A stretch of 33,565 bases of DNA, from the NCBI GenBank assembly GCA_019912885.1, contig JAIOHV010000048.1, forward strand, positions 1 to 33,565, in the 5' to 3' direction. The position numbers were made by a program, and so were the translations under genes. Position 1 is the first letter of the stretch; every line of letters begins with the position of its first letter. The DNA is from a bacterium. Lineage in GTDB: Bacteria > Lernaellota > Lernaellaia > JACKCT01. Below the pieces are notes generated by a model, which saw nothing but the letters and a program-made list of their open reading frames with translations, was not told the origin of the DNA and did no database searches. Of the stretch, positions 32,968 through 33,565 are shown piece by piece.

Positions 32968-33032
32968 GCGATGTCAGGGCCGCAAACGAACGCCGGCCCG
33001 CGTGAAGCGGGGCGGCGGGAGTGCGCGGTCGG
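32968..33032 (+). repeat. Dispersed repeat family 2, copy D
   Basis: GCGATGTCAGGGCCGCAAAC, a longer GC-rich insert (GGCCCGCGTGAAGCGGGGC, self-complementary in part), then GGAGTGCGCGGTCGG. It begins nine bases after the phosphoesterase stop. Confidence 0.8.
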
Positions 33033-33116
33033 CCACGCCCCGGCATTGTCCATGTCTCTGAACGCCGCCGTTCTCGGGAACCACGATCATGCGAACGCGG
33101 ACGTCGGCGCGCGGCT

Positions 33117-33144
33117 CGATCCTCGATCCTCAATCCTCAATCCT
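33117..33144 (+). repeat. Heptanucleotide tandem repeat, CGATCCT type
   Basis: Four 7-bp units: CGATCCT, CGATCCT, CAATCCT, CAATCCT. They end eight bases before the first ATG of the NFACT gene and occupy the place of a ribosome binding site. Confidence 0.75.
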
Positions 33145-33152
33145 CGTTCGCC

Positions 33153-33565
33153 ATGTCCATGAACGCCGCCGAAATCGCGCGCATCGCCGCCGACCTGCGC
33201 GACATCGTCACCGGCGGGCGACTGCAAAAAATCCGCCAGCCCGACGCACACACGATCGTGCTCGAAACGCGCGTGCCCGGCCGCACGGTGTACATCATCG
33301 TCAGCGCGCGGCCGGGGCTTTCGTACGTCGCGCTCGCGGAAGACACGCCCGAATCCCCGCCGGAATTGCCCGCTTTTTGCGCTCTCGTTCGCAAATACGC
33401 GCAAGGCGGCGGTATCGCCGATGTGACGAGCGTTCCGGGCGACCGCGTTGCGCGCATCGACGCCGTCACGTCGGACGGAAAGCGCGCGATCGTAGCCGAA
33501 CTGTTCGGGCGACAGGGCGACATTCTCTTGCTCGACGAAAACGACCGCGTGCTCGGCTCGCTGCG
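33153..33565 (+). CDS. NFACT/Rqc2-family protein, N-terminal part (runs off window)
   Basis: The open frame runs from ATG (a second ATG follows two codons later) to the window end, 137 codons visible. The start MSMNAAEIARIAADLRDIV is followed by GGRLQKIRQPDAHTIVLETR, LPAFCALVRKYAQGG, and IVAELFGRQGDILLLDENDR. This is the NFACT-N pattern of bacterial RqcH/Rqc2 proteins (often annotated fibronectin-binding A). These bind 50S subunits carrying stalled peptidyl-tRNA and direct alanine tailing for degradation. The usual Met of the family's PPMFCMLLRK is Ala here (PAFCALVRK), a mild variation. No Shine-Dalgarno is visible, since the heptamer repeat occupies that position. The C-terminal NFACT-R and coiled-coil parts lie outside the window. 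Confidence 0.88.
   Translation, partial: MSMNAAEIARIAADLRDIVTGGRLQKIRQPDAHTIVLETRVPGRTVYIIVSARPGLSYVALAEDTPESPPELPAFCALVRKYAQGGGIADVTSVPGDRVARIDAVTSDGKRAIVAELFGRQGDILLLDENDRVLGSL

Noticed and set aside
32902-33162. 86-codon plus-strand frame between the phosphoesterase and NFACT genes
   Set aside because: It reads through dispersed repeat copy D and the heptamer repeat and has no coding character of its own.

Overview
This is GC-rich bacterial DNA with dense coding, and tightly packed or overlapping genes on both strands. Lipoprotein signals, a Sec signal peptide and polytopic membrane proteins point to a Gram-negative cell envelope. Three traits suggest an uncultured lineage of the broad Deltaproteobacteria/Myxococcota/'Lernaellota'-like kind: REP-type repeats that leave 'SAGVSPAS' peptide tags, an Asp-rich tail ending GCCGC, and very many B12-binding radical SAM genes. 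That placement is an impression; there is no rRNA or tRNA here to test it.

Positions 1-24,546 are the striking part. They hold thirteen radical SAM genes. Eleven have the architecture of cobalamin-binding radical SAM enzymes: an N-terminal Rossmann-like domain with a GGxH...GEGE signature, a CxxxCxxC radical SAM core, and usually a basic, aromatic C-terminal tail. The other two (7719-9841) lack a B12 domain and carry a small SPASM/twitch-like C-terminal cysteine set. Together with the B12 enzyme that follows, they form a tightly overlapping operon. A second operon, 18786-24504, carries four B12 radical SAM genes in a row and ends at a clear intrinsic terminator (24519-24546).

Set among these enzymes are a GT39-like membrane glycosyltransferase (11955-13715), a DUF2079-like membrane protein (16974-18692) overlapping a membrane-anchored protein built of six eight-cysteine repeats (15637-16989), and a REP-associated tyrosine transposase (11362-11946) bracketed by inverted pairs of its presumed REP substrate. 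The likely theme is B12- and SAM-dependent modification of a lipid, glycan or other envelope-linked product. No substrate can be read from the sequence.

Positions 24,694-28,750 hold envelope or secreted proteins: a DUF4398-like lipoprotein, a large lipoprotein with a helical-toroid (six-hairpin-like) domain, and a secreted Kelch-plus-Ig protein with a poly-Asp tail. Positions 28,921-33,565 are core metabolism and housekeeping: NADP-type isocitrate dehydrogenase (with a terminator), a divergent AMP-forming acyl-CoA synthetase abutting a calcineurin-like phosphoesterase, and the start of an NFACT/Rqc2-family ribosome-quality-control gene running off the window.

The short intergenic gaps carry three kinds of repeat. 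There is a 27-bp palindromic REP (five copies), a second dispersed two-box repeat (four clear copies and one partial), and three unrelated heptanucleotide tandem repeats.
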